A stretch of 64,000 nucleotides of DNA, taken from Epiperipatus broadwayi (Eukaryota; Onychophora; Udeonychophora; Euonychophora; Peripatidae). Below, piece after piece: positions 34,523 through 48,537 of this stretch. Made by a program: the position numbers and the translations under genes. The notes beneath the pieces were generated by a model. That model did not search any database, was not told the origin of the DNA, and saw nothing but the letters and a program-made list of their open reading frames with translations. Every line of letters begins with the position of its first letter. The first letter of the stretch is position 1. The stretch lies in the NCBI GenBank assembly GCA_028023455.1, contig JAQFVV010012477.1, positions 2,811,365 through 2,875,364 on the forward strand, read 5' to 3'.

Positions 34523-35453
34523 TTATAACGTTTTCCGTTTTGCTAGGCCTCTACACGCTAATATAAACTGCGCGTGAGTTGATCAAGCTATGTCAAAAAA
34601 GAAGAAAGTTATATTTCTATTCTAAAAACATAGCTATATTTCCTGATCAACTCGGCCTATTAATTGTTGAGAATTGTGCTATTGACGAAATCAGCTTTTA
34701 ATTTATTTAATCTGGGCACCAGAATTCCTAAGAATTCGCTGAAATCGTCATATAACATCTCACAAATAAAAAAAAAACTTTTAAACTAATCAGTATTACA
34801 TCATACCGTAACGAGAATTATTTTTTTAAGATTATTATTCCTGGGCTTATTCAAACATATTGGCAAAGGTAAATTACATTTTTAAATCTTATTAAACTAC
34901 TAATAGATTTAATAATAAAAAATAATAACTATTATTAATAACGCACAAATGAAAATTGGTATTAGAAATATTTTTATTCTAATAGATAAAAAAAATATTT
35001 GAAATAAATTACTTATCAAGTTAATTAGAGAGAACACAACTCAGACGTGAATCAATTAATAAAAAACAATTTTACAATTACTGTTCATATCTAAATTTCC
35101 TCTAGAAATTTCCTTAAAAAATGAATGTCTCTTGTACAAGAAAATTAATGTCTCTATCGGGATTGTTTAAACATACTTTTAGAAATCGTTTGAAAACGTT
35201 TAATTTGAACACAATGAGGAGTAATGAAGTACAACTTACCGGTAAGTTTTGTGAATTCAGTAGTAGATAACTATGCATAGTTTTTCGGGGTTGAATTGAG
35301 CTCATGGCCTTTGATTATTAGTTGGTCTTGGTGCTGGTTCCATAGGCTAGTCGCATAAGCTTCTCTGGTGTCCATCGGTAATGATGTCAGCTAAAGCTCT
35401 GGTCTACTCTCGTATGAATAACTTTTTCATCGTAGAGTGGTCTGGATTCTCTA
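34523..35453 (-). repeat. Partial LTR copy produced by internal tandem duplication
   Basis: Matches the first about 930 bp (plus-strand order) of the LTR, then ends abruptly at GGATTCTCTA and joins a second copy of internal sequence. 34301-35453 is a unit of about 1.15 kb whose tandem duplicate starts at 35454. It explains why three LTR-like segments appear in one element. A 63-codon frame (35114-35305) repeats the one at 32935. Confidence 0.8.
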
Positions 35454-35648
35454 GTCATATTAAAAAAATATTTTTTATATTTTAATAATCAGGGTTTAAT
35501 TAGTTAGTTAGTTTTTATAATTTTTTTAAAAAAAATTACTAGTTATTTTCTGGCTGTGAGTTTCTTTGGGTCATCGTTGTAACGTTCTTTATCATTACAA
35601 CTTATCTCAGGTTGTAGTTGTTAAATCGAAGCCCGAGTTGGGTCGCCA
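35454..35648 (-). mobile_element. Second copy of LTR-adjacent internal sequence and PBS
   Basis: Duplicates 34301-34522 minus the doubled 28-bp phrase. Ends with the same PBS-like TGGCGACCCAACTC (35635-35648, minus strand) abutting the LTR. Confidence 0.75.
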
Positions 35649-37024
35649 TTATAACGTTTTTCGTTTTGCTAGGCCTTTACACACTAATATAAACTGCGCG
35701 TGAGTTGATCAAGCTATGTCAAAAAAGAAGAAAGTTATATTTCTATTCTAAAAACATAGCTATATTTCCTGATCAACTCGGCCTATTAATTGTTGAGAAT
35801 TGTGCTATTGACGAAATCAGCTTTTAATTTATTTAATCTGGGTGCCAGAATTCCTAAGAATTCGCTGAAATCGTCATATAACATCTCACAAATAAAAAAA
35901 AATACTTTTAAACTAATCGGTATTACATCATACCATAACGAGAATTATTTTTTTAAGATTATTATTCCTGGGCTTATTCAAACATATTGGCAAAGGTAAA
36001 TTACATTTTTAAATCTTATTAAACTACTAATAGATTTAATAATAAAAAATAATAACTATTATTAATAACGCACAAATGAAAATTGGTATTAGAAATATTT
36101 TTATTCTAATAGATAAAAAAAAAAATATTTGAAATAAATTACTTATCAAGTAAATTAGAGAGAACACAACTCAGACGTGAATCAATTAATAAAAAACAAT
36201 TTTACAATTACTGTTCACTATCCAAATTTCTTCTAGAAATTTCCTAAAAAAATGAATGTCTCTTGTACAAGAAAATTAATGTCTCTATCGGGATTGTTTA
36301 AACATACTTTTAGAAATTGTTTGAAAACGTTTAATTTGGTCACAATCAGGAGTAATGAAGTATTACTTACCGGTAAGTTTTGTGAATTCAGTAGTAGATA
36401 ACTATGCATAGTTTTTCAGGGTTGAATTGAGCTCACGGCCTTTGATTATTAGTTGATCTTGGTGCTGGTTCCATAGGCTAGTCACGTAAGCTTCTCTGGT
36501 GTCCATCGGTAATGATGTCAGCTAAAGCTCCGGTCTACTCTCGTATGAATAACTTTTTCATCGTAGAGTGGTCTGGATTCTCTAATCCAAAACCAACCAA
36601 AAGAATATCAGCTAAACCAAGACATTCTTCAAATTGATCTCTGCCTTTTATACTCTCTAGAGGCCCAGTTTTCAGACTCTGCGCATATCTTTTGTTTGTC
36701 AAAATATACGTTGATAATCTTATATATTCTTTATAAAATTTATGTTACAAAGTCTTTATTTCTTTCAGCATAATTCTGCCATCTTTAATTAGTTGAAATA
36801 TTTTTACTTTCTCTTATCTAGATTGGTAATTTGTGTCTTTTTTTCTCTCCAATTCTAACTTTTATTTGTAATTACATAAAAAAAAAATGAAAGAATAATT
36901 TAACTTTCATTGTACGTTATTTTTTTTAAAAAAAAAATTAGTCAAAAAAAAATCTAAATTTACTTTTATTTTTAGATTTTACCAAATGCCAATATATTTG
37001 CAATGTATATAAATAAATGTTACA
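35649..37024 (-). mobile_element. LTR (5' LTR of a minus-strand element)
   Basis: About 1.38 kb, closely similar to 32365-33746. Begins TGTAAC on the minus strand at 37024. The short plus-strand frame at 35790-35999 lies wholly inside the LTR and has no recognisable homologue. Confidence 0.75.
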
Positions 37025-37029
37025 ATATA

Positions 37030-40000
37030 TATATTGTAGGCTTTCTATTTTGCTATATGACTTCATAAATGTGAAAAACAAATTTTATAGAAAATTTTAA
37101 AGTCTATATGACAGTTTTTATAATATAGTATTTTTGTATCTAAAGTAAGTTAAAATATAATGTTTATTTATCTGTACAGCTAATCTAAATTATGTTAAAA
37201 TAATATTATTTAAGTTTAATAATAAAGTTAAGTTATATATTATTATTTATAGTTAAAACACTAATAAATAATTATTAGACTTATGTAATATAATGCTACA
37301 ATAATAATCTTAGTAATAAAATCACTATTATAATTATTAACAATCTAATTTTAAAATATCTTATTTAATTATTTTAAATTATATTTAATGAATGTGTGCT
37401 GATTTATGTACACACACATACTTGTTAAAATTAATTAAGTTTACTTCCTTATTGCTATTTGTATCAACTTTTTATTGTATTTTATTTGGAATTTATTTTT
37501 TAAATGTATCAAAATTATTTAATATAATTACATAAAAACAATAGTTTTTATATTTCAAATTTAAGATAATAAAACGTATTTTATTTAAACATGTACTTAG
37601 AGATATTATTTAAATAAAGTTTAAAATATATTAATTAATAAAATTTATTAATTAAATTAGTTTTTTTTTTTTAAAGTTAGATAGAAATAATTAGTATGTA
37701 AGGTTTTTATTTTCTGAGATTTAATTGGCCAATCAGGTAAGGATAAAATATGGCTTTAAATACAGGAGATGATTAAGAAAATGAGTCATTGTGTTCGTCT
37801 GTTAAAATTTTTTAATTGATCAAGTAAAATGAAGGAGTAAACTTTATTCCTTATAGTCTAAATTTAAAGTTATAAATTTCTTTAAATTTTATTATGTTGT
37901 TAGTAAAATGTTAAAAGTAATTCATAAAATTATAAATAATAATTTAAAAATTTACTCAAATAATTTTAATATGAAGTAAAACAAGCAACATTCCTTGTCA
38001 ATACTGCATAAAAATCTAACTAAAAACTATGATGATGATTGGTAAAAAAATACATGTTATCAGATAGAAATGCTATTTGTGTGGAAACTATGCTGTAGAG
38101 TGTTATTTCGACTGAAGAGCAACATGAAGGATTTGTAAGGAATTTCTTTTTAATCATATTTGAATGTTGTACATTAAAGAACAGTATTATTTAGTTTTAA
38201 TATACAACAATAAAGAGAATAAACTTTTGTTTGATAAAGATGTTAATCTTTGCTATCAGAAATTTATTAACAACTTTTTAAAAAATTTTATTCAGTTTAC
38301 AAAAATAGAGGGAATACTAATTAATTATTTAGTGAAATGAATTTATTATCTAGTAATCTGTTATGTATAATTCAGCAAATGTTTTTAATATGAGAAATAT
38401 ATACTAAACTTGAAGGAGAATTATATAATGAAATAATATTTACTGAGGCTGTAACCTTAAGAATATGTGTGTAAAAATGCAATATTAGGGACAATGTTGA
38501 TCAAGTATTTTACAGGATAATAGAAGGATAAATGTGAACTATTAGAAGAAAAGCTATATAAATTATAAGTCAATTATAAATATTGTTTAAAAATATACTA
38601 ACCTGAAGAAATATGTTCTACATGTATACTGTCATTAAAAATAATATTGCAAATTATTGGTGTGAAAATGCATATACATGAAAGAAGAGTTATAAAATTG
38701 GATGAACTCACTAGTGATATTGTTAAAATTATTTATAATGCTTCTATATGGAAATATTTGGAGTTTTGGTTAAAAATGAAATAATTCTGCAGTAAGTCAC
38801 TAAAAATGGACAAAAGTAGAAACTTCTAAAATGTGATAATTATAAAATTTATTAGTAAATTCTTATTGTTAACTGTTGTGAAATTTATTTCATCAAATCA
38901 GATAAGTTGAATTGACTTTTATTATATAAGTATGTTTTATCCTGCATTGATGAACAATATTTGCAGTGTATTTTTTCTTTAATATTTTTGCATTTTTGTT
39001 ACACAAAATGGAGAGAGCGAGGTGGGAGAGGGAAGAAAAATCTCTTTAAGTAAGTGACCATTGTTGTTATGGTAACAAGCACTTTCTAGGAATTTCAACT
39101 TTAAGAAAAATTAAAGAAAACTTTTATTATTTTTTCCTTAGTTAATTTAGTAATTATATATATCATTAGCTTTAAGATGTAGTTTAAGGTTTATATATTA
39201 TGGGAATATAATATTTGATAAAAAAAGGAAGAAAAATTAATATTTTTCTGTAATAATATTAAATCTATATCTTCAATAAAATTAAATCAATGAGATAGAA
39301 TTGCCATAATTATTATACTGATATGATTAAGATAAAATTTTATTAATGTATTTAAATTTCCATCTTGGTATTTATTTAAGCGAGTGACAAATCAGATAAA
39401 CTGAATATTATATTCATTCTGTTTATTTATGTTATAATTTGAAATAAACTGGATCTGTTTAGATACCATATGAAAGTATGAATAAAACATTGTAAGCAGT
39501 ATCTGTTTAGATGCTATATGCATAACTGCTCACTGAATTGTTTTATAAAAAAATTAAATGAATGTATTTGGTTATAAGTTCAATACCTGAAATCATTTGT
39601 TTGTGTTATATTTAAACTTCTTGGTGTTTTAATGAATGCTATGTTGTATGGTTTAGAAATTATTTTATGAAGAGATGTTTTAGAATTTCTTTGTGATGTT
39701 GTAAGGAGTTTCACAGAGTATTTATGATAGTCAGTTTGTGGTTATGGAGAGTAGTATTAGAAAACCATATAGTGCAAGTGATCTTTTGAATATTGATTAT
39801 AATACAGTTAACATAGGTCTGTATTTTTGTGATGGATGGACAGTAATGTTTTTTCCCATAAATCAGTAAGCTCTCAGAAAGAAACTATGATAGGAATTTA
39901 AGGTAGACATAAGAATATGTGGTCTTTAACTCTGCATCCATGTTTTCATTGTTTTCCTAGTTATTATAGTTTTTAACCCTCACTTTTAATCACTACTATC

Positions 40001-40700
40001 ATCACTACCCCTACATTGTGATTGGTATTGTTAAAAATGTATGCAGAATAATAGCTAGACTATTAACTGATATGTAAAATTTGTGTAAGGCAAGAAGAGC
40101 AAAATATATAACAAATGATGTACCAATTGTGTGTTGAATAAAGTTTTGTGGAGTGTTTTGATATTCCAAAATTATTCCAAGAAATGTAAAAATGTTATAG
40201 TGTGTATGTTAAAGTCATATAAAAGGTATGAATGAAAGTAAAACCTGAGTATAATAAACATCATGAAATATAAAATGAATAAATATCATATATTTATCTT
40301 TATTTTATATTATTACATTAATTATATGTTTATTTTGGTGGATAAAATAAACATAAGAACACATATGAGTTATAGAGTTAATTTTATAAAATTTAATTAT
40401 GATGGAATATTGGGGTGAAGAACTTATTATTGAAGGAAAATATTTTTTTTGTAATGCATAATATAACATATAATTTATTTATACAATGAACATGAAAATT
40501 TTATAGAACTACTTAGATAAATGTTTCATTATCAAAGAATATTTTATTTATGAACCTGCATTTTTTTATAAATATGTTTATTGTAGTAATAATGCTAAAA
40601 TGTATTAATGCTTATAGATCTAAAAAAATGAATTATGATTATCATAGAAGAGTATCTTTAATTGTATGAAAGTGTTTGAATTATTTAAATGTGTAATTTG
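37030..40700. other. Long AT-rich non-coding stretch
   Basis: No gene or clear repeat on either strand. Only scattered stretches rise above the AT background, for example a purine-rich patch near 39010-39040. Confidence 0.45.
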
Positions 40701-40927
40701 TAATCTTCAAGCATATTTTGTCTTTAGAGGGAGCTTCCAAACCACGACACAAGATAACACTTTTATAAATATAAAAGTGGTGTCTTATCTTTAACCTAAA
40801 TGTCCACTTATGTAGCTGAATCTGAAACATCTTGGTTTGGAAGCATGAAGTTGTTGTTTTCTCCACTGTTTAATCTTGTGTCATGGTTTGGAAGGTTCCT
40901 CTATAGGCAAAATATGCTTGATGATTA
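40701..40927. mobile_element. Small inverted-repeat element
   Basis: Arms of about 55 bp, 40701-40755 and 40873-40927, pair imperfectly. Landmarks are AGCATATTTTG, GGGAGCTTCCAAACCA and GACACAAGAT with their complements. The 117-bp centre holds a second small hairpin (near 40770-40785). It looks MITE-like. The open frame across it is not a gene. Confidence 0.7.
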
Positions 40928-40929
40928 TG

Positions 40930-42660
40930 AATTTTAAAGTGCATTGAGCACAGGTTACAGCCTGTTTAAAGTATTTACATATGCTTTCTGTGCACTCAGT
41001 AAATTAATTACTACTCTTAAATGTGTAATCTAAATAAAAAAATGCTACAGTATTTTAATAAATGTAAATTTCAAATAATTGATATTAGTACTTCATGATA
41101 GAAAATATTTGAATTGGAAATTACTTATTTTTTATGTAAATATTTTTTAAGTTAATTATTTTGAATTTTAAATAATTTAATTTTGTAAATATTATATTTG
41201 TAAATTTAGAAATTTTATACTTGTTATAATAAATTGATAATGTTTGTTTTGAATTAACCTAATGTCTTGAGAGTTTTTTTTTCTTGTTGTGTTCAAGTCA
41301 TTATTAATCATCCTAACCACACACATTTATTATAACAATTAATTATGTCTTGGTATAATTGCACATAATTTAAGGAAAATAAAGTTTTATTAATTGTATT
41401 ATGATTATTGAAAATATTACTTATTGAGCATTAAGAATTGTATCATGCTAATTTTCATTAATGGATATAATAGTTATAATAAAGCTTTATCTGTTTTAAT
41501 ATGACATATAGATAATACAATTATAAATATAATACATAATAAGATTGAAATTATTTTGAGTTTATTTAAGATAAGCAGTATTATTTGTAATGGTTTATAA
41601 TTATAATTTATTTTAGCTGATTAGTAAATTAGTTACTTTTATTTTCATTGATTATTATTGTTTTTATATATCTAGGTGTATGTAAAATCCCCCATGATTA
41701 CTAGCTATATTAATTAATGTGTTAATTTTAAACATAATAATAAGAACCTGAGATTAAGATTATAGTTATGTTATGGATTTTTTTAAAGAAATTATATATC
41801 ATTTTATTTACTAGTAGTTTATTATATTATTTTATTTAGAAGAGCTAGTTAGTACATTATTATTTTTAAGGTAGTGAGTTTAATCCACCATGGATTAATA
41901 GTTACTTGAGTTTTCTTGATTAGTTTGTGTAACAGTTGCTTGAGTAAATGAGCTCCAAATAAGAGTACATTAAATTTGGAATTGCCCAATGTGTAGAGCA
42001 ATTATCTGTAAGGAAGTAGATATGGGGAGTCTTAATGTGTAGTTTATGATGAGTCACACAATATGTAGGCCTTGATAAGTCCTAATGTGTGGGTTACAAT
42101 GCATACAGATATTGTTTGTGGCAACCAACATGTGGACTTGACATGTACTTGGTTTGTGATTGCTCAATATATAGGCCCAATGGTTTTAAATTTGTAGTCC
42201 TGAATGTCTACTAGGAGACTAAGATATTTATTATATGATTAATATAATATTTAATTTGATTATTTGCAAGTTAAATAATTATAATTATAATATTATTATG
42301 TTATAAGGGAATTTAACATAAATAAATGAATGATATAAGCATATGGCTGCAATTGTTTAATAAACATTTCATTTATAGTTGAGTCCATTCCTAAACACTA
42401 TATGATGAATATAAATATTTGTGATATAACATGTGAAATTAATTTATTATAATCTTATGTTGGTGGGTGGTGATAATCACATTGGCAAAAAAATGAGGCA
42501 GAGAGTTAATATTTTATAATTTAACTAAATTTAAGTGTATATAATTTTGTAAATATATATAGTTTTAAAATGTAAGTTTAAGAGATAATTAAAAAAGGAT
42601 ATATTATTCACATGGGGTGGCATAGGAGAATAGTTGTGTTGATTGTGAAATTACTGATGA
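40930..42660. other. Non-coding stretch
   Basis: Mostly AT-rich. 41960-42210 is less AT-biased and repeats phrases like AATGTGTAG and TATGTAGGCC, suggesting an old degenerate tandem repeat. No gene seen. Confidence 0.4.
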
Positions 42661-42670
42661 GGAATTTGTA

Positions 42671-44500
42671 ATGAAAAGATATTTTATAAAATTGTCTAAA
42701 GTCTTATATTGTATTAATAATTTATATTTAAGAGCTAGTGCAATGAATAACTCAGAACCATATGTATATGAGAAAATGTTCATTCCCATAAGTGAAGTAA
42801 GTGTTAATAAAATGTGCAAGGAGAAAGAAAAAAGAAAAGAGAGACTATCAATCCCTAAGTTAATTTTGAATAATTCTCAAAAAATAGAACTGATGCCAAT
42901 GCTAAAAAGTAGGTTGAATGAAAGGAAACCATCCACTGAATTAAATTATAAATCCTTTTAAGAAAATAATAAATAGAATAAACTAGAACATAATAAATCA
43001 TTAGATAATACAATAGATTGTATGAAAAAAAATTATAAATGGAGAGAAAATAAATTAAAAGAAAATAAGCCATCAGTTAAATTGACAAATAATAAATTGA
43101 AAGAAAGTAAACCTTATGTTAAATTAATTAGTTACAAATTAAAAGAAAATAAGCCATTTGTACCATTGGTTAGTTATAAATTAGAAAATGTTTAGCAACC
43201 AGTTGAATTGGGTAGTAACAAAGTCAAAAAAAATAAGTTATTTGTTAAATTAATTAGTAAAGATAATAAATTAATTAATAGTAATTTGAGAAATAAACTA
43301 AAAGGAAATAATAATTCCCTAGATAATAAATTAGAATCTATAATAATAGAAACTAAACCGTCTGTTGAATTAATTAATGAAAATATGAAAGAGAAGAAAT
43401 AATCTATTGAAGTAATTAGTAAAAATGTTGAAGTAATTAGTACAGGTTTAAAAGAATATAAAGAATCTATTGAATTAGTAACGATATAAAGGATAATAAA
43501 CAGTTCCTTGAATTAACAAGTAGAGAAACTAAACAATCTGTTGAAGTAGTCCAGATATGAGAGAGTATAAATAACTTATTGAATTAATCAATGAAGATGT
43601 TATAGAGAGCAAACCGTTTGTTGAGTTAACAAGTGAGGAAAATCAGAAATCTATTGAAGTTGTTAATAAATATGTTGAATTATTCAATAAAGAATTGGTA
43701 GTACATAAAAGTTTGTTGAATTACTTAATAAAGATGTAAAAGGAAATAAACAACTGATTGAGTTGATTAATAAAGATGTAAAAGATGATAATCAGTTGGT
43801 GGTATTAACAAATGATGATATAAGAGAGGATAAACAATCTTCAGAATTAAATGGAGAAGAGGTGATAGACAGATATAAAAATTTTAATGTAAAATTTAGT
43901 AAGGGTGAAGCAGTTAGTATCTCCATAGGGATAGAATTAATTCCTTCAGGTGAAATTGTTAAGAAGTATTAGATAATGAATTACCAGGGTTCACTGATAA
44001 TATTATCAAAAAATGAAGAATAAAATAGAAGGTGTTGTACAGCAATGTAACAATTAATTATGAAAGTATTGATTCAAAAGTCAATATTCATAAGCTTGAT
44101 ATCTAATGTAAAGTTTATGAAAGGAGAAATGGATCAGAATAGAGATATCGGGAAGACAAAAGTGAAACTCAAATTTAAGAGTGAAAATAAAATTAAACTA
44201 AATTTTCTTAGAGAAATAATTAATAAAAAATGAAATATAAAAAAAGCTCTAAAATAAAACTCCAAGTAATGAGTAAAAAGAGGATTAAGATAAATTTCCT
44301 TGAAGAAAATGTTGATCTGGTAAGAAATATTGAAAAAGCTAAAGACAAACTCAAAATCTTAAATGAAAAAAATAGTGTGAAATTTTCTTAGAAAAAATAC
44401 TAATAAAGAAAGAGATATAGGAAAAGCAAAAGTAAAGCTCAGGATAATGAGTAAAAAGAGGATTAAGAATTACAAAGTTTAAATGGATTTTTTTTTAGAA
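42671..44500 (+). pseudogene. Broken gene for a lysine-rich repeat protein
   Basis: Open segments at 42671-42961, 43208-43402 and 43763-43972 lie in one frame, and the intervening sequence continues the same protein apart from single stops (42959, 42974, about 43192, 43400) and about three frameshifts between 43480 and 43720. From about 43060 the protein is a run of 15-20-residue degenerate repeats on the pattern K-x-x-K-E-N-K-P-S-V-E-L-I-N. After about 44150, a different basic section (for example IKLNFLREIINKK) also repeats until about 44400. The start is taken as the ATG at 42671. It is charged, probably coiled or disordered, with no signal peptide evident. I do not recognise the family. 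Retention of one frame over 1.3 kb implies it was coding until fairly recently, or that sequencing errors broke it. Confidence 0.6.
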
Positions 44501-46034
44501 TTTATTTTATTTTTAGACAATAAAGCTATCAAATAAAGTCAAATTTATTGCATTCTGATATATAACAATGGTTTCACAATAAAATTAAAGTTGAAAGTTT
44601 ACAATAAGTAAAAGCAAAGAAAAACATTTAATGATTAATATAACTTTCAAAAATAAAGATTTTCAATTATTTAATTGTAGCAGTGGAAATTCTCAATTTA
44701 TATTTTGCAGTTGTGGGCATTATTTATGACACTGTGATTCCTATATTTTCTCTACATTGTTTTAAGGCCTATCTATAATCTTACATCACCATTTACAGTT
44801 GCTTGTCTACACAGTTTCAATTTTAAAGATATTATTTGGGGGAAAACTTGAAGCTGCCATCTTTATATGGATATTTTATGCAAAGACAATAGCCTATTTG
44901 CCTGATAATAACATGGTAGGGATGAACTAGATATCAATAGAAATGAGAATTTTTGATTCATTGACTTTTAACTTGAAGTTAAATAGCAGGAAAATAAAAT
45001 TTTTTTAGGAATCTATTTATAAATTAAAGGTTATTTATGCAATAATTTTGTAAAATACTTATTTTAAACAAAAAATATATATCACTACTAAATACTTTCT
45101 ATGAAAACATTTACTTTTAAAAAGACATCTCTTAAAAATTCATTACTGCAATGTGGAAGCTGTTGAAACTTGCCAAATTAGAATTACCTTTGTCAAAGTA
45201 ATTATTTTTCAATAACTTTAATAACAATATATAATATTTTAATTTTTTTTGGATGATAAGTAACCCAATATTTATATTTCTTTAAGTAACATAGAATTAA
45301 AATATCTAATATTTTGTTGTATAACTTTTTGAATAAGTAAATTTGTTCAATGAACTTCTAATATTATGGTATGTTAATTTTTTGAATAGGTAAATTTATT
45401 CACTGGTCTCAAGCTCATTGTTATAAATAAGAACACCAATGTATTTTCATAATTTTAAAATATTAAATATTTACATTTAAAATGTCTATCATATGAAAGT
45501 TAACATTTGTAATAAATAATGTTAATAGAGAAAAGATCAATTCTAAAATTAATATGTTCAAATATGGAAGACTATGTACAAATTTCTCATTACAGCCTAT
45601 TAAAAATAGAATAGTGGATTTGGATGCTGTTTGGTTAACTATTATATTTTTATGACCCAGAAGCTCCCAAAGATAATTCTATGAATTCATCTTTTATCCA
45701 TAAGTATATATATATATGTAATCCCAGTGCATAATGCTATACTGAAATAAATATATAAATATTAAACATTAAATCACACCACATGGTTAAGAAATCCAGT
45801 ACCGCCCTCTGTGAACTAATATATAAATACATTACAGTTTGTATTTCAAAATAGCCAGATCAAAATGATACCACTTTGACCTGTCTGCTGTATGATGTTA
45901 TATATTGAAATACAAACAAACTCAAACAAAGAACTTGAAATTTTAGCAAGCAACGATCTTAACTTTTTGCTACAAAAAAACATGTTTTACTATTATATAA
46001 GACAAACTAAACTTTATTTTAAAATTACATATAT
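44501..46034. other. Non-coding stretch with a small palindrome
   Basis: AT-rich. GTTTGTATTTCAA near 45837 and TTGAAATACAAAC near 45906 form an inverted pair around a GC-richer centre. No gene seen. Confidence 0.45.
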
Positions 46035-47510
46035 CCAATCCACTTTATACAACTGATACACATGATCACATATATGTGAAAATGATAAATGATCTCCAAT
46101 GTACATAGTTTGCACTGAACCAGCACTCATAAGCTGGTCCAGATCACTGTCTATGACACATATAATTTTAGCGCTCAGTTTATAATATGATATCAAATCT
46201 TCAAACTTTAATGGATAAGTTTTAATATTCTCCACTCTCCAACTATTCAACCATTCCTATCATTGTAAATCATAAGATGAAATGCTCAAATCCCTTGCTA
46301 ATGCCAATATTATTGTCATACCCATGTTGACCTTAAATCAGTATGATCCATCACACATATGATCTTAATATGTTCATTTAATTATACATAAGAGGAATGT
46401 CAGAAAACAGGCTATATGTAATATTTTAAATACATGTATATTTTCTAGTATAATTATAAATGACATGACACAGATCTTCAAGCTCTCTATAGCTATTCAA
46501 TCCATCTTTTACAACTGATACACATGACAATATATATGTGTGAAAAGATAGATGATCTCCAATATACATATTTTATGTTGAGCAAGCATTCATCAATTGG
46601 TGCAGATCATAATCTTTTACATATATATACAATCAGTGCTTATTTTATATCAAAATAGAAAATCTTCAAACTTTAATGTACAAGCTTCAATCATCTCAAT
46701 TTTCCAACAATTCAGCCAAGCATATTATTGGAAATCTGAGAATGGATTTCTCAAAGCCCTTCCTGATGCTAATATTATTGTCATACTAAGCCCTCACACA
46801 TACAACCTTAATATGCCCATTTAATTACTCAGAAGAGGTGGAGAGTGGAAAAAATTAAAGCTTGTGTCTTAAAGTTTGAAGATTTGCTATCTTAATATAA
46901 ACTGAGCACTGATTGTACATATGTATGGGAGGTAGTAATCTAAACTAACTGATGAGTGCTGATTTAGTAAAGAAGTATGTATATTAAAGATTTATCTTTT
47001 CACATCTATGTGGTTATAGCTATCAATTTTGTAAGACAAAATGCGTAACTGTAGGGAGCTTTAAAATCTGAGATCGTGTCTCTTATAATTACATTAGAAA
47101 ATATATATATGTATTTAAAATATTACAAATTCAGCCTGTACTTACCCATCCCTCTTCTCTATAATTAAATGGACATATTAAGCTCCTATGTGGGATGGGT
47201 CAGACTGATTTAAAGTCAACATGGGTTTGGCAGTAATACTGATAGTAATACTGATAGTAAAGGCTATGGATGTTTTAATCTCAAATGTTTAATGAAATGG
47301 ATGACTCAAGAATTGGACAGTGGAGAAGATTGAAGCTTGTCCATTAAAGTTTGAAGATTTTCTATCTTAATATAAACTGGGCATTGATTGTATATGTGTG
47401 AGGGAGATGGTAATCTGGACAAACTGATATGTATATTGGAGAGCATTTATCTTTTCCACATGTCATGTATGTAGTATGAGTGTCAGTTTTATAAGATGGG
47501 TTATATTGAG
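46014..47510. repeat. Family-2 hammerhead repeat cluster, copy B
   Basis: Counterpart of 1745-3330, with two minus-strand units (ribozyme regions near 46095-46145 and 46555-46610) then two plus-strand units (CTGATGA at 46949-46955, and a last unit in which the core has been deleted near 47425). The unit at 46555 reads TTGATGA and AAAA in place of CTGATGA and GAAA. All copies here are mutated at one or more core positions. The last unit is joined directly to sequence matching 3868 by a deletion. Confidence 0.8.
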
Positions 47511-48537
47511 TTGTTCCAGCAATCTTTACATCCGGTTTTAATTAGTATCTGTACTGGTTTACCAGTTACTTGGGGTCATTCACATATTCTCTAACATATT
47601 TTTGTAACATAACCAAACTATAACTTTCAAAAACAATCATGAAGTATATATATATTGTAAGCTTTTAGTTTCATGGGTTCTCTAAAAAGATAAGTAGTTT
47701 ATTTAAAATTATCAAAATTTTAAATTTAATATACTTACAGAGTAAATGTATATATTTTATAGTAAATACTGATTAAATATTAGAGTACAGTATTTCATGT
47801 GGGGTGAGTTGTATGGAATTAATCACACATTTACTATTATGTAGTGTATACATTAATAGTAAATTAATTAGCAATATGATTTTATAATTATGCTATAAAA
47901 TCAATTATATTTGTTAGTCAGTAGTGTTATTTTAAATTATGTGTGTGAGAAGTCTTAATGTGATTATAATTTTAGTTTTAATAATTATTGAATTTAATTC
48001 GTCAGTTTGGAAAATCAAAATTATTACATTTAAATGAAATTGATAAAATAAAAATTAATGTGAATAAAATCATTTTAATAAATAAAATATTATTTAATAA
48101 TAAATGTATATGGTTTTAAATTTAATATTATAAATTTTTACAAGGTAGTATAAAGTGTTTAAGAAACCTTAGTAATATTGTACGTTAAATCATATATTGT
48201 ATGTGATTTTCTATGTGAGAAAAAATAATTACATATATTTATTAAAGCCTTGACTTTGAAGTTAGTTTTAAATTAAATGACCAATCAGAATCAAGAGATT
48301 GTTAATGTTTATGTCACTCTTTAATATTAAAAAATGCCGACATTTTTTAAAAAAAAAAAAATGATATAAAATAATTCTAAGAGAAGGTAATCATTAATTA
48401 TCATGAAAAATTTAAATCTATTTAAAGTTTGACTTTGAAATTTCTGAAACATGATAAATATTTCTGAATATGAATAAGTAAAGTATAATATATTAATGTA
48501 ATAATAATAATGAATTAAATTAACAAATACTTCTTCA

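Noticed and set aside
32935-35305. Two related minus-strand frames as a small gene family
   Set aside because: They lie in corresponding positions of LTR copies, so their similarity is that of the LTRs. The frame has no homologue I recognise.
42650-42690. CTGATGA followed by GAAA near 42652 as a hammerhead
   Set aside because: The bases between do not form a stem and the flanks do not pair. In this AT-rich DNA such a chance match is expected.
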